From Pigoraptor vietnamica (taxonomy: Eukaryota > Opisthokonta > Filasterea): 24,565 nt of DNA. Shown piece by piece: positions 1 to 9,508 of the stretch. The stretch spans positions 5,001 to 29,565 of the forward strand of contig CALSCQ010002016.1 of NCBI GenBank assembly GCA_943704525.1. Reading direction: 5' to 3'. The notes beneath the pieces are model-generated. The model was given only the letters and a program-made list of their open reading frames with translations, had not been told where the DNA came from and did not search any database. The translations under genes and the position numbers were made by a program. Numbering within the stretch: the first letter of the stretch is position 1; each line of letters begins with the position of its first letter.

Positions 1-690
1 TACAACATGGCACATCACAGAAAACAGTTACTGCCTTAACAGTACGGTCGGCGACGTAGTGCGTGACGGCTGACAAGGATGTCAGGTAGGCCGGCGGTGG
101 TTTGTCGCCATGGTCACTGCAGCTACTGAGCCGCTGCCGTTGTCCGTGTATGTGCGTGTGTGTGTGTGTGTGTGTGCGTGTGTGTGTGAGAGTGTGTGGG
201 TGTGGGTGTGTGTATGTGTGTGTGTGTGTGTGTGTCTGTGTGTGTGCGAGAGAGTGTGTGTGTCAGTTCAGACGCTGAATTCAAATCAAAGCCTTTCCCA
301 GTTGAAAGTTAGTGTAGTTGCACCAGAAACATCAGTCACTGCGCCGGCAGTTCACGGTGACGACAAGCCGGTACCGCCAGTTGCAGGGTCGGTGGCAAAT
401 CAGTCCCACGGCCCAGTGAATCGCGGCCGTGAATGTGCCAGTCGTTGCCGAACAAACTGAATCTCCGCGCCACTGGCATTCGGGACGGGACTCCATGGCA
501 ACAGCCGGCCGCAGTGCAACAATATCTTAGCGGTCAGTATTTCAAGCGCGCACACTCACTGGCCATTCCGCACCTGCGCCGTCCGGCTGCGTACAGTTCA
601 GTCGTTGACGGCGCCCCGCAGACGGAGCCGTCCGCCCGAAGGCAGTCCCGGCTGGGGGCTGAGTCAGTACGGTACTGGTTTCGACCTTGG
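1..690. repeat. CAGT/ACTG-rich tract without a recognisable gene
   Basis: I counted 16 CAGT and 8 ACTG tetramers here, for example CAGT at 25, 40, 264, 299, 333, 348, 378, 401, 414, 439, 512, 535, 594, 599, 643 and 665. About 4 to 5 would be expected in the roughly 570 bases outside the TG microsatellite if bases were random. Spacing is irregular (13 to 73 bases in the dense part), so this is not a simple tandem array. Some longer words recur: CAGTCGTTG at 439 and 599, and AGTACGGT near 41 and 666. No open frame here has convincing protein-like composition. The nature of the tract is unknown. Confidence 0.4.
143..262. repeat. Compound TG microsatellite
   Basis: This is about 120 bases of TG dinucleotides on the + strand with scattered GC, GA and GG interruptions. 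Open frames through it encode only Cys/Val runs and are not genes. Confidence 0.9.
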
Positions 691-713
691 GAGCGAACCA
701 CGGAAAAGGGGGG

Positions 714-1040
714 TCATCGGCTGCACATAGAAGGTTGATGCCACAACGAGTAAACAACACGGCATGTGAACATAAGAGGCGCATATGCAATGATTCTACT
801 AACTTCAAGTCTCTCCTCCAGATGCCTCGCCACATGCACCGTCCAACCACCCGCTAGTTGCGGGTTGCCTTCCAACAAACGCCCAAGCGCACTCGCAACT
901 TTTGCTACGTCGTCGCGAGGAGCGCGCACGTGGACCGAGCGGTCTGGACCGAGTAGGAAGTTGCCGTCCTCCTTCATCAAGAGCCCGCACCCGACAGCGA
1001 TGGCGGCAAAGTCGGGAAACGCAACAGCGTTCGCCGTCAT
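714..1040 (-). CDS. Candidate small protein or gene fragment, unknown function
   Basis: A 108-codon frame runs from an ATG at 1040 to a TGA at 714. Its first 75 or so residues look protein-like, with the stretch FPDFAAIAVGCGLLMKEDG followed by a charged, Leu/Val-rich segment ending HVARHLEERLE. Third positions are mainly G/C there, as in the accepted genes. The last 30 residues look random, and a possible donor (GAA|GTTAGT) lies where the change occurs, so the true exon may end near 790 and continue in the CAGT-rich tract. No AG acceptor lies between the upstream in-frame TAA (near 1090) and the ATG, which favours a true start. I do not recognise a family. If real, it would be divergently transcribed from the receptor gene at 1625. 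Confidence 0.3.
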   Translation of the reverse strand: MTANAVAFPDFAAIAVGCGLLMKEDGNFLLGPDRSVHVRAPRDDVAKVASALGRLLEGNPQLAGGWTVHVARHLEERLEVSRIIAYAPLMFTCRVVYSLWHQPSMCSR

Positions 1041-1624
1041 CACGTGCTCGACGTTTCGTGCCGCGTCAAAGATGGCGCCGACAGCAGTTTAATTTCCCAG
1101 CACCCCGAATGCACGGTGTGGACGGTCAGGTCAGTGGACGCCATCGTTTCGCGGTGTTCGTTGGAGACGTTGTAGTGCGGCTGACGCTGAGCCTTGTTAC
1201 GTGCTGGCACAAGAAAACGTTGCCGTCGCCCATTCCCAGCTGTGCGCGAAAACGTTTTTTTGGTTTTTTTTTTTCGTACTGTAACATGCGTGCTCATGAC
1301 GTCATGAATCTGGCGTTGTCTGGACGATCACGTGCACGCCCGCAGCAGCCACACCTGCGAATCGCGCTTTCCGTCCTCCTCGCCGTCCGTGTGCTTTTCG
1401 TCCACGCAACTCACCCACGCAGCTCTCTCGCACGCCGTTAGAACAAAACGAGCGGCACTCTTCCTTCCTTCGGCTGTTTCGTCTCGGTGTGCTTGTACCT
1501 TTGACCCCCCGATCTCTCTCTTCATCGAATGGCGCAGACTCTGCGCGTTTTCAGCACGCGCTGCCACTGGTCTTAACGCCGTGGGAAGTTCGCATCGTCC
1601 CACGGAGGCTTTCTCTTGAGAGAG
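1041..1624 (+). promoter_or_regulatory. Upstream region of the receptor gene with a CRE-like palindrome
   Basis: No convincing gene lies in this stretch. It holds a T-rich run at about 1254-1274 and a perfect 12-base palindrome CATGACGTCATG at 1295-1306. The palindrome contains TGACGTCA, the classic CREB/ATF bZIP site, about 320 bases before the receptor ATG. The same 8-mer also occurs inside coding sequence near 5937, so it may be chance. No TATA box is evident. The 200 bases before the ATG are C/T-rich, as expected for a 5' leader. Confidence 0.25.
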
Positions 1625-1879
1625 ATGGGTGCGCTGTGGCGTGTGTTAGGCGTCGCGCTCGTGGTGCTCTCTCTCGGTGCCTGCGCCCGCGCCGTCGACA
1701 TCGACGCGACGTTGCCCAACGGCTGTCCCGGATGGAGCGTGGGGCTGTGGTTTGCGTCGAACGAAGACATGGGCAACTTCATATTCGGGTGCTCTTTTGC
1801 GCTGTATTCGTTCGAGAAGTCGCTGCAGATGAAAGTGGGCGATGGGACCTCGTGGCTCGACAGGCGAGTGAATTGTGTG

Positions 1880-1937
<58 letters not shown>

Positions 1938-2850
1938 CGTGTTAGTGTGTGTGTGTGTGTGTGTGCGTGCGTGCGTGCGTGTGTGTGTGTATGTGTGTGT
2001 GTGTGTATGTGTGTGCGTGTGTGTTTGTGTGTGTGTATGCAACTGCGTATCGCTCTCACACTTTATCTGTTCATACACACGCAGAACCGCGAGCTGCAAC
2101 CCCACGCCCCCAAACAGCTTCAACATGACCCTCGAAATTGACGAAGGCACGCTCATCGCCCTCTGCGCCAAAGACCTCGAGAGCGGCGGCGTCGTCCACA
2201 GCCTTATTTGCGATCTCAGCTTCCACTCGGTGCGCAAATGGTTCGACTACTCCAGCGTCTACGTACGGCCGGCGGGCTATGGGTACTCGGACGCCGTCAT
2301 ACAGGCGCGCCTATGCAACTACACGCAACAGCCGCAGCAGACGGTCGACCTCGCGCTCGCTCCGCGCACGTATCACGTGAGCAGCCCGTTTATCGTCGAG
2401 TCGTCCGCATTTCTTCACCCGACGGACGGCGTCGGCGAGATCGAGATCGTCTGCTCCGCGCTGAAGCCCGCGTTCTCTGCGGCCATCTTCATGGAGACGG
2501 GGTCCGGCTCGCCCTATCCCGTTGCGAACGTCAGGAACGTGTGGTTCAGGAACTGCTCCTTCGCCGCCATTATAGCGAACGGCGAGTGGGGGTCGGTGAC
2601 TGTCGACAACTGCACGTTCAGCGAGTGCTCGACGTACGACGAGTGGATGGTGACGAGCGCGGCGGTGACTGCAAGCATCTCGTCCATTGACGGGGCGATA
2701 CTGCACATAATGGACTCTACGTTCACGAGGAACTACGCGCGGTCCGTGTACCTGTGGAGCCCTTATGCAAGCAGGGCTCGCGCGATACTGTCCGGGTGTA
2801 CATTCACTGGTGAGTCTCCACACACACACACACCACACACACACACACAC

Positions 2851-2888
<38 letters not shown>

Positions 2889-5800
2889 CACGCACACTTT
2901 ACGCCCTCGCGCGTTCAGTTGCACGCACACGTGCGCACAGCATTTCAAAGCACTTGGCTGCCAATATGTATGCATTCAGCCTGCAAGTGTCACGTTTTCG
3001 CCAAATTTACCCTCAGTGGACGGTGCGCAGAGTCCAGTGCGGAGTTTCGCTCGGCGGTGGACGTGCAGGACGCAAACGTGACGATCGACGACTGCTTCTT
3101 CACCGACATTCGCGCGAACGGAAACGGCGGCGCCGTTCGTGCGCTGTCGAAACAGCCCGCTGGCCTGCGCATCACCAACACCCGGTTCTCGAACTGCTCG
3201 ACCCTGGGCAAGAACGAGCGCTACACGGTCTGCGAGGGCTTCGGTGGCAATGTGTACCTTGGAGGTTTCACCGTGGGCGTCATCGACGGAACATCTTTCT
3301 CGATGTGCTCGTCGCAGTATGGCGGGGCCCTTCTCGTCATGGACAGCGCCTCCGTGTCCGTCGCGAATTCCAACTTTATGCAGTGCAACGCGGACAGGGG
3401 CGGCGGCGCGATATACTCGGTGAACGCCGGCGCCTTGTTCCCGCAGGTGTCTGTTCGGGACAGCCTCTTCGCGATGTGCACGGCCGTTGGGGGAAGCGGT
3501 GGCGCGATCGCGGCGGCATATGTCGCGTCTCTCCAGGTCGTCAACACCCACTTTTACGCGTGCGAATCGCTGACCGGCGGCGCCATCTACGCGAATGTGG
3601 ATGTTGACGTTGCGGGGACGGTGCGCATCGCTCGGTCGGAATTTTTGGGCTGCCGCGCGTACACTTTCGGCGGCTCCGTCTTGCTCACGGCGCCGTTTCA
3701 GTACACGAATGCGTCCACGACGACCATCTCCGGGCAGGAGATTCCCATTTATAGAAACGCCGACCCCATTAACGACCTTTTCGGCGTCACGACGGCGCTT
3801 GTCGGCAACAAGATTTTGGAGTCGCGCGCATCGTTTGGCGGTGGGCTTATGTTCTCCGGAGGTATCGCCGCGCTCGTGTTGGACATTTTCACGTACGGAT
3901 GCGTCGCGGATTTCGGCGCTGGCGCCTACTTTTCCGACAGCGCGGTCGTGCGCCTGCGCCTCGGGGAGTGGGTAATGAACGAGGCGGGGAGCGGCGGTGC
4001 GTTTGGCGTGGGGGTGTCGAGCAGCGTGCACGCGATGGCGCAGACGATCGTGGGCTGCCAGGCGTACGAGGACGGGGCGGGCGTGTGGGTCGGGATGAGC
4101 GCGCTCTTGAACGCGACCGACATGTTGTTCCTCTACAATTTTGCGGAGGGAAACGGCGGGGCGGTCGTCGTCGCGAATCGCGCTCAGGCGTTCGTGTCGA
4201 ACTTCACCGCCCTCGCCAATTTTGCGCGGGATGGCGGGGGCGCTCTGGCCGTGTGGACGAACGGGTCTCTCACGGCCGACACGGGCCTCGTCATGTACTC
4301 GTGTTCGTCGAGCGACGGCGGCGCGCTGTGGTTCACGGGCATGTCGCGCGTGGCTCTCTCGCGGACGAAGTTTGCTGTGAACAGCGCGGTGAACGGCGGC
4401 ATTTTGTGCGCCGGGGTGTCCGCGCGCGTCCTCATGACGGATTGCGAGTTTGCCGGCAGCGAAACCGAGGGGAACGGGGGCGCATGGCTGGTGACGGGCG
4501 CGTCGACCGTTGTCGCCGTGAACGTCACGCTCACGCTCAATGCGGCGGTGAGGATGGGAGGGGGCCTGTTCATGACGGACACGTCGCGGGTGGTGCTCAT
4601 CAACTCGACAATTTCGCACAACACGTGGGTTCGCGGCTCCCCGGGCACATCGTTCTTTTTCTTTTTTTTTTTTTTCTCTTGTGTGTACTCGTGTAGTTTC
4701 TGTATGTCCCTGTGTGGTTCACTTTCTGCCTCTGTGTGGTTCACTCGTGTCGTTTTCTGCCTCTGCGCCCGTCTATGTTGCCATTCGACAGTCCCGCGTG
4801 GGTAACGCGTCTGGGTAATCGATAGTCTCCTCCTTCTCTTCCCACATCTAGTCGTAGCCACAATCCCCGCCTCCCTGTCGCACCTCTCACGCAATGGCGC
4901 TTCGCCTCTCACGCAGGGCAAAGACATACGGCGGTGGCATCTCGGCGCTGGGATACGACACAATTTTTGGTTCCATTAGGTGCCTTCGCGAGTCTTACGC
5001 TGCCTTCAACCTGTCTCTGACCTATCTCGCCGGCGATGCCACGCTGCGCGACAACATGGTTCTCGTGCTGCAAAAGGTGAACGCTCTCGTTCTGGAGGAG
5101 GAGGGAGCAACGCCCATCGCGCAGCTCTTCCTGCTGGGGACGAGCGTCGTCAACAACTCGGCACAGGTGCGTTATGCATCGTGTTGAGTCTAGCAGAGTC
5201 GCTTTGCACCCCGGCAACATGGTGCGTTTATTGCGTGCGCGCGAACGCACAACTCCACGCCATTTCTGTGCGCACGAGGCACATCATGTCACTGATGCCT
5301 TCCCTCCTGTTCGCAGTCGGGCGGCGGCCTCCACCTTCAGGCGGTCGCAGTGCGCGCAGTCAACGCATTCATCGCCGATAACGCGGCGGGGCTCGACGGA
5401 GGCGGCATGCACGTGTCCGCACTGTCGTACCCGGCCAACTACACGGGCGCGAAGTTCGCGGCTCTGAACGGGACTTTCGTGCTCCGCGACAACGGCGCCG
5501 GAACGCGCGGCGGCGGCGCATACTTCCTGCTCAACTTTCTCCCCTCTTCGAATTCAGTCGGCATTGGGACGACGAACATTCATATCTCGCGGTGCACGGC
5601 GAGCATCGGCGGGGGGATGTACGTGATGAGCACGGCGATTAACAACCAGAGCATGCCCGTCATATCGAGCGTCTTTTCCTTCGAAAACAACGTCGCGCGA
5701 ATTGTTGGCGACAACGTGGCCTCTGCGCTCAAGTACGTCTCGTTTCAGGTGACGTCGAACATCCCCGCGGCGGTGTTCGCGGGGTTTCGCTTTCCCGCCA

Positions 5801-6566
5801 TTGTCGTGACGCCGAGGGACGCGTTCTGGCAGCCGTGGTACGGCACGGGGCAGGTGAACGCGTTCATGCAATGGCGCGCGCCGAACGGCACGTGGGTCGA
5901 CGAGACGTCGTTCCTGCAGGGAGGGACCGTCATTATGACGTCAGACGTGCTGGACCAGCAGGCGAGCGTGACGTTCGAGTCGCTCATGCTGTCGTCGTAC
6001 TGGAATATGAGAGCGACGCTGCGCATTTACTTTCGGTGCAAGTCGGCGGCTCTGGACGGGACGACGCTGGGCGAGGTCACCGACGGCAGCGCGGACCCCG
6101 ACGAAGGCGGCATCCTGGCGCACATGACAGCGCTGCCGAGTTGGGGCTTCATGCTCCCGCAGCTAGCGGTCACGTACATCATGTTTGACACGTACGAGTG
6201 CAAACCCCCGCGCTATGTGCTCAACAACCTTTGCGTGTCTGATTCGAGCTCGTCGGGGCTGACGACGGGCGAGTACTTGGCGGCGTCCGTTGTTCCGTTC
6301 GTGGTGGGACTGGCCCTCGCGCTCGTCATTGTATGGCTGTGGGTGCGACGCCGGCGGCTGAAGAAGAGCAAGGAGACGCACGAGCGATTCGTTGAGAAGA
6401 ACATCCGGGGCCGCACGGACCTCGAGCTGCTGCTGGTGCCACGCGACGAGCTCGAACTGTCGTCGGAAATTGGCGCCGGCGAATTTGGGGTCGTGTTCAA
6501 GGCGAACGCCATCATTCAGGGCCAGTGGCGCGTGTGTGCGGCCAAGGTCAGTGTGTGGTGTGGTGT

Positions 6567-6652
<86 letters not shown>

Positions 6653-6787
6653 CGTGCGTGCGTGTGTGTCGTTAATCGACGAAAGAGACGATCCCTGCTA
6701 ACTCTTCTGTTGTGCACTCGTCAGGTCGTCGCAATGCGACAGGGCATCGAATGGCTTCAGCACCAGGTCAAACAGCAAGAATCTTAA
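1625..6787 (+). CDS. Pmp-like beta-helix membrane receptor with truncated kinase domain
   Basis: Six exons join in phase: 1625-1863, 2085-2809, 3031-4624, 4917-5166, 5317-6546 and 6725-6787. They total 4101 bases, or 1366 residues plus TAA. The first ATG is followed by a clear signal peptide (residues 1 to about 23, MGALWRVLGVALVVLSLG then ACARA). Residues about 90-1200 form a Cys- and N-glycosylation-site-rich ectodomain with some 22 GGA[I/V/L]- or GGG-type turns (GGGAIYS, GGAIYAN, GGALWF), the pattern of chlamydial Pmp-like right-handed beta-helices. A membrane helix at about 1258-1282 (VVPFVVGLALALVIVWLWV) is followed by an RRRRLKK stop-transfer. The cytosolic part begins as a kinase: ELELSSEIGAGEFGVVFK (glycine loop at about 1322-1330) and the lysine of CAAK at about 1346. 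It ends 20 residues later, without alphaC, HRD or DFG. The lead-in resembles receptor tyrosine kinases. Intron 1 needs a GC donor. It is probably a surface sensor or adhesion protein; catalytic activity is not expected. Confidence 0.8.
1874..2038 (+). repeat. TG microsatellite filling intron 1 of the receptor gene
   Basis: TG dinucleotides with TTTG, CGTG and ATG interruptions occupy most of intron 1864-2084, with TG on the sense strand. Frames through it give Cys/Val or His/Thr runs and are not coding. Confidence 0.9.
2818..2886 (+). repeat. CA then GA microsatellite in intron 2 of the receptor gene
   Basis: A CA tract (2818-2852) passes directly into an uninterrupted GA tract (about 2853-2886) just after the donor GTGAGT at 2810. 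The rest of the intron to 3030 is unique sequence. Here CA, not TG, is on the sense strand. Confidence 0.9.
4655..4765 (+). repeat. T-rich run and imperfect duplication in intron 3 of the receptor gene
   Basis: A T-rich run lies at 4655-4679. It is followed by an imperfect tandem duplication: CTGTGTGGTTCACT occurs at 4710 and 4732, and TTTCTGCCTCTG at 4723 and 4754. All of this lies within intron 4625-4916. It looks like slippage or a small duplication and no function is indicated. Confidence 0.75.
6550..6668 (+). repeat. Long TG microsatellite in intron 5 of the receptor gene
   Basis: A near-perfect run of TG (purest at about 6569-6643) fills intron 6547-6724, with TG on the sense strand. 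The intron splits the kinase segment directly after the ATP-binding lysine codon. A run this long is prone to length change and to assembly collapse. Confidence 0.95.
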
Positions 6788-7153
6788 CTCGAATCTGTGT
6801 GTGTGTGTTGCGTGTGCGTGCTGCGTGTGTGCTGCGTGTGCGTGCGCGCGTGCTTGCGTCTAAGCGAACGCGTCGTTGTTGTTCGATTGCGCCTGCGCGT
6901 GAGGAGGAAACATCCCCTGCCATCATGTCTCTGAAGAAGATCATTTTTAATTTTGTCGCAACGCAACCGCAAAAGAGGGCGAAAGCCGCTGCGCGAGCAC
7001 GCATACGCAAAAAAAAGAAGCACACGCGAAGGTGGCGAAGTCACAAACGCCACGACAGCGACACGCATGCCGCTCAATCCACGTGAGCGTCCGCGTGCGC
7101 AAGGGAGACACGTAAAAAAACCACGCCGCGCGATATTCCCGCACCGACAACGC
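6788..7153. other. Convergent 3' spacer between receptor and transporter genes
   Basis: There are 366 bases between the two stop codons. Immediately after the receptor stop the + strand is rich in TGTG and TGCG. Toward the transporter stop the + strand is instead rich in CA and ACG, that is, TG-rich on the transporter's sense strand. The middle (about 6940-6965) holds an A/T-rich patch where both transcripts could be polyadenylated. A short basic frame starting ATGTCTCTGAAG at 6925 has no support as a gene. No HRD or DFG kinase motif is found in any frame. Confidence 0.5.
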
Positions 7154-7731
7154 TCAACCGCGGAAGGCGGCGTCGCACATGGATGTGTGGTGGTGTTGGC
7201 ACACCTGGTTCATCACCGAAAAGATGGCCGTCGCGACGCCAAACGCAATAATGACAAACTGCGCGAGCACCGTCGGCAAGCCCAGCTGCCCGCGGAAGAC
7301 CTTGAGGTACAGGAGAGGGGGCGCGATGAAGGCCATCCAGGGCGAGAGCACGGCGCCAACCATGTCGGTGAGCATGTCGATATCGTCGACGAGGAACGCG
7401 AGCGTCATGATAAGGCACACCATCAGCGTTCGCACGAGGTTGCGCACGATCGTGTCCATCGCGGAGCTAATCTTGAAGACGCGGATGACGTTGTCCTCAA
7501 AGATCTCGCGGGGCGCCGTGAGCACGATCGGGATCGTGAAGAACAGATCGACGCAGACCATCACCTGGACGACGTCGCCGAGCGTGCCGGTCACGTTCAT
7601 GAGCGCGAGAATTTGAATGTTGTCGCCTGCATTTGATGGATGGGGAAGAGATGTCTCGTTAGAAGCCGAAATGAAGGCGGAACATGCGACACTTTGGGTC
7701 AACAGGAGTCGTGTTACACAAAGCACATGTT

Positions 7732-7803
<72 letters not shown>

Positions 7804-8926
7804 CATCTGCACACAGAGACAAAGCGCCACGAGCCCAACGCAACCGACGCCACCCACCAAACAGGCTGTAGGCGAGCGAGGCGAAGATGACGTTGACGAC
7901 CGTAATGGCGGCGAACGTGTACGCGACGACGCGTGGGAAGCGCGAGGGGTTCTTCATCGACTGGCCGATGGGAACAGTCACAGCGTGAATGGCAAACAGG
8001 AAGATCGACTTGGCGAAGAAGACGGACACAGTGCGCCCGCGGAACCCTGGCAGGTCCTTCGCCGGGATGAGGTCGTAGTTCGCAAAGCCGTAGCCGAGCA
8101 CAGCGCCCATGCCGACCGTCACCGCGACGTCGCCGAGGATGCTCGTGAAGGCAAGGTACCTGTGAAATGAGAGGGATGAGGGTGGGGGAGTTAGAGAGAC
8201 TGAACACGAGCGCACCAATAAAGCGGGACGTGGGATTCACACGAATGAAAACACAGCTACAATTGCGGCGATGACACTCACTTGTGCGAGCGAATCCACG
8301 AGAGGAGAATGATGGGCACAAAAATGATGCCCTTGATTTCCTTCTCCGTCAGCCGCCCATCGATCACGCTCGACATGGTCTGTGCGATAAAGTCGACGTA
8401 AAACGCGCACACGCCGATGATGGTGAGAATGACGCCGAGCGCAATCAACACGGCCATCGGGAGGTTGTAGACTTCCTTTCCGAGCTCGGGGTACGTGAGC
8501 TTCTCGCGACGCGTCTGGAACGCGACCTCACGCTCCACGCGCGAGAGCATGCCGATCGTGTACGCGCAGAGTGCGCCGAGGGCACACAGCGCCACGACCG
8601 AGAACCAGAGACCGCCGCTCTTGAAGGCATAGGGAAGCACGAAGCAGCCCGCGCCAATCACGCACTTGAACAGATTCACCGCCGTGCCGAGGTCGCTGCG
8701 AGCGAAATAGAGGATGTTTAGGTGACGTTGTGCGCGAAACGAAGGGCGCACGTGGAGTGCATGTGAATGGAGTAATCACCCTCTCGACAGAACATTAGTG
8801 CGCAGACAAGCTTGGCGAAAACGCAGAAACGCACCTCAACCCTCCCTTTTCGCTGGGCTGCGCTTCGACATTCTCGATGTTCACGACGAGCGGCTGCCGC
8901 TCGTTGTATTCGTACTCGTACGACAT
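7154..8926 (-). CDS. Amino-acid transporter, AAAP (SLC36/SLC38/AVT-like) family
   Basis: Four exons join in phase on the minus strand: 8926-8835, 8695-8282, 8159-7858 and 7626-7154, giving 426 residues plus TGA, a usual length for the family. A short acidic N-terminus (MSYEYEYNERQPLVV) leads into the family's first membrane helix at about residues 33-60, TAVNLFKCVIGAGCFVLPYA then FKSGG. About ten further hydrophobic segments follow, among them LGVILTIIGVCAFYVDFIAQ and TVLAQFVIIAFGVATAIFSV. Proteins of this family (Pfam Aa_trans) move amino acids, often with protons, across plasma or vacuolar/lysosomal membranes; substrate and membrane cannot be told here. Joins are clean, for example SLF-G|DNIQILALMN across intron 3. 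A minus-strand TATA box lies 137 bases upstream. A strong acceptor (CACCCGCAG) two bases before the ATG suggests a 5' UTR intron as well. Confidence 0.85.
7733..7801 (-). repeat. (CA)34 microsatellite in intron 3 of the transporter gene
   Basis: An uninterrupted CA run on the + strand (TG on the gene's sense strand) lies inside intron 7627-7857. It is the purest dinucleotide array in the window. Confidence 0.95.
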
Positions 8927-9062
8927 TCCTGCGGGTGAGGGCGACCGACCGATCGCGCACACACAGAAGCGTACGAGGTGGGAAGTTGCGGCCGCAAGTT
9001 CGAATCCGAATCTGTTCAGACGCGCGTTTTTTCCCTGCTCTTGTTGTGTTCTTGGAATGCGG

Positions 9063-9070
9063 CTTATATA
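9063..9070 (-). promoter_or_regulatory. TATA box of the transporter gene
   Basis: The minus strand reads TATATAAG, 137 bases before the transporter ATG. It is set in a GC-rich spacer where such a word is uncommon. Transcription would start near 9035. The call is by motif and position only. Confidence 0.5.
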
Positions 9071-9242
9071 CGGCGACGCAAGAAAAGTGCGCAAGCCACC
9101 CACGTGGAACACCGTGCAAGTGAGTTTGTTGTGGTGTGAGGGAATCGTCCAACAAACTTTCAAAAAAGCTCAACGATCACCGACGGAAGCAGGGCTCCGA
9201 GCCGAAGCTGCGGGACGATCGGGAGTGTAGTGTATGTGCCTC

Positions 9243-9269
9243 TGTGTGTGTGTGTGTGTGTGTGTGTGT
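9243..9269. repeat. Short TG microsatellite in the divergent spacer
   Basis: A pure TG run of about 27 bases lies between the two divergent TATA boxes. It is the only TG array in the window that belongs to neither an intron nor a gene end, apart from the one at 143-262. Confidence 0.9.
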
Positions 9270-9422
9270 CACGCGTGTGTGGTTACACAACGACTAGGCT
9301 TCCCCCTGCCGACGGCTCAACGGACGACCTGATGGGTGGCCAATTAGAAGCGAGATAGAGGCTTTGTTAGGCAACCGGACGATTGCGTAATCGACCCATT
9401 GGGAAAAGAGTGGCTAATATGG

Positions 9423-9444
9423 CCATATTTGGGAGTATATAAAG
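9423..9444 (+). promoter_or_regulatory. CArG-like box next to TATA box, Hikeshi promoter
   Basis: CCATATTTGG at 9423-9432 matches the CC(A/T)6GG site bound by SRF-type MADS-box factors. TATATAAAG follows at 9436-9444, three bases later. Both sit in an A/T-rich island (about 9400-9660) within otherwise GC-rich sequence, 250 bases before the Hikeshi ATG. The TATA assignment is reasonable; binding of a MADS factor is inference, since a CArG word can arise by chance, more so in A/T-rich DNA. Confidence 0.4.
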
Positions 9445-9508
9445 CATAAATAGACATATATGTGTAACAATTTATCATATAACCTTCAATTGGATATTTT
9501 CTCGCGGT

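Noticed and set aside
110-460. Plus-strand frame through the TG microsatellite
   Set aside because: The protein would be a Cys/Val run followed by non-coding-like sequence. The same applies to frames at 1646-2059, 7617-7871, 9593-9967 and 13626-14072.
5936-5943. TGACGTCA (CRE word) in receptor exon 5
   Set aside because: It is within coding sequence and best explained by chance. It also lowers the weight of the same word upstream at 1297-1304.
6925-7086. Short Lys/Arg-rich frame starting at ATG 6925
   Set aside because: It lies in the convergent 3' spacer, its composition follows the local A-rich DNA, and it has no family resemblance or splice support.
8998-9007. GTTCGAATCC, a perfect tRNA B-box word
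   Set aside because: The five bases on either side cannot form a T-stem (GCAAG against CCGAA), and no acceptor stem or A box fits, so it is not a tRNA gene.
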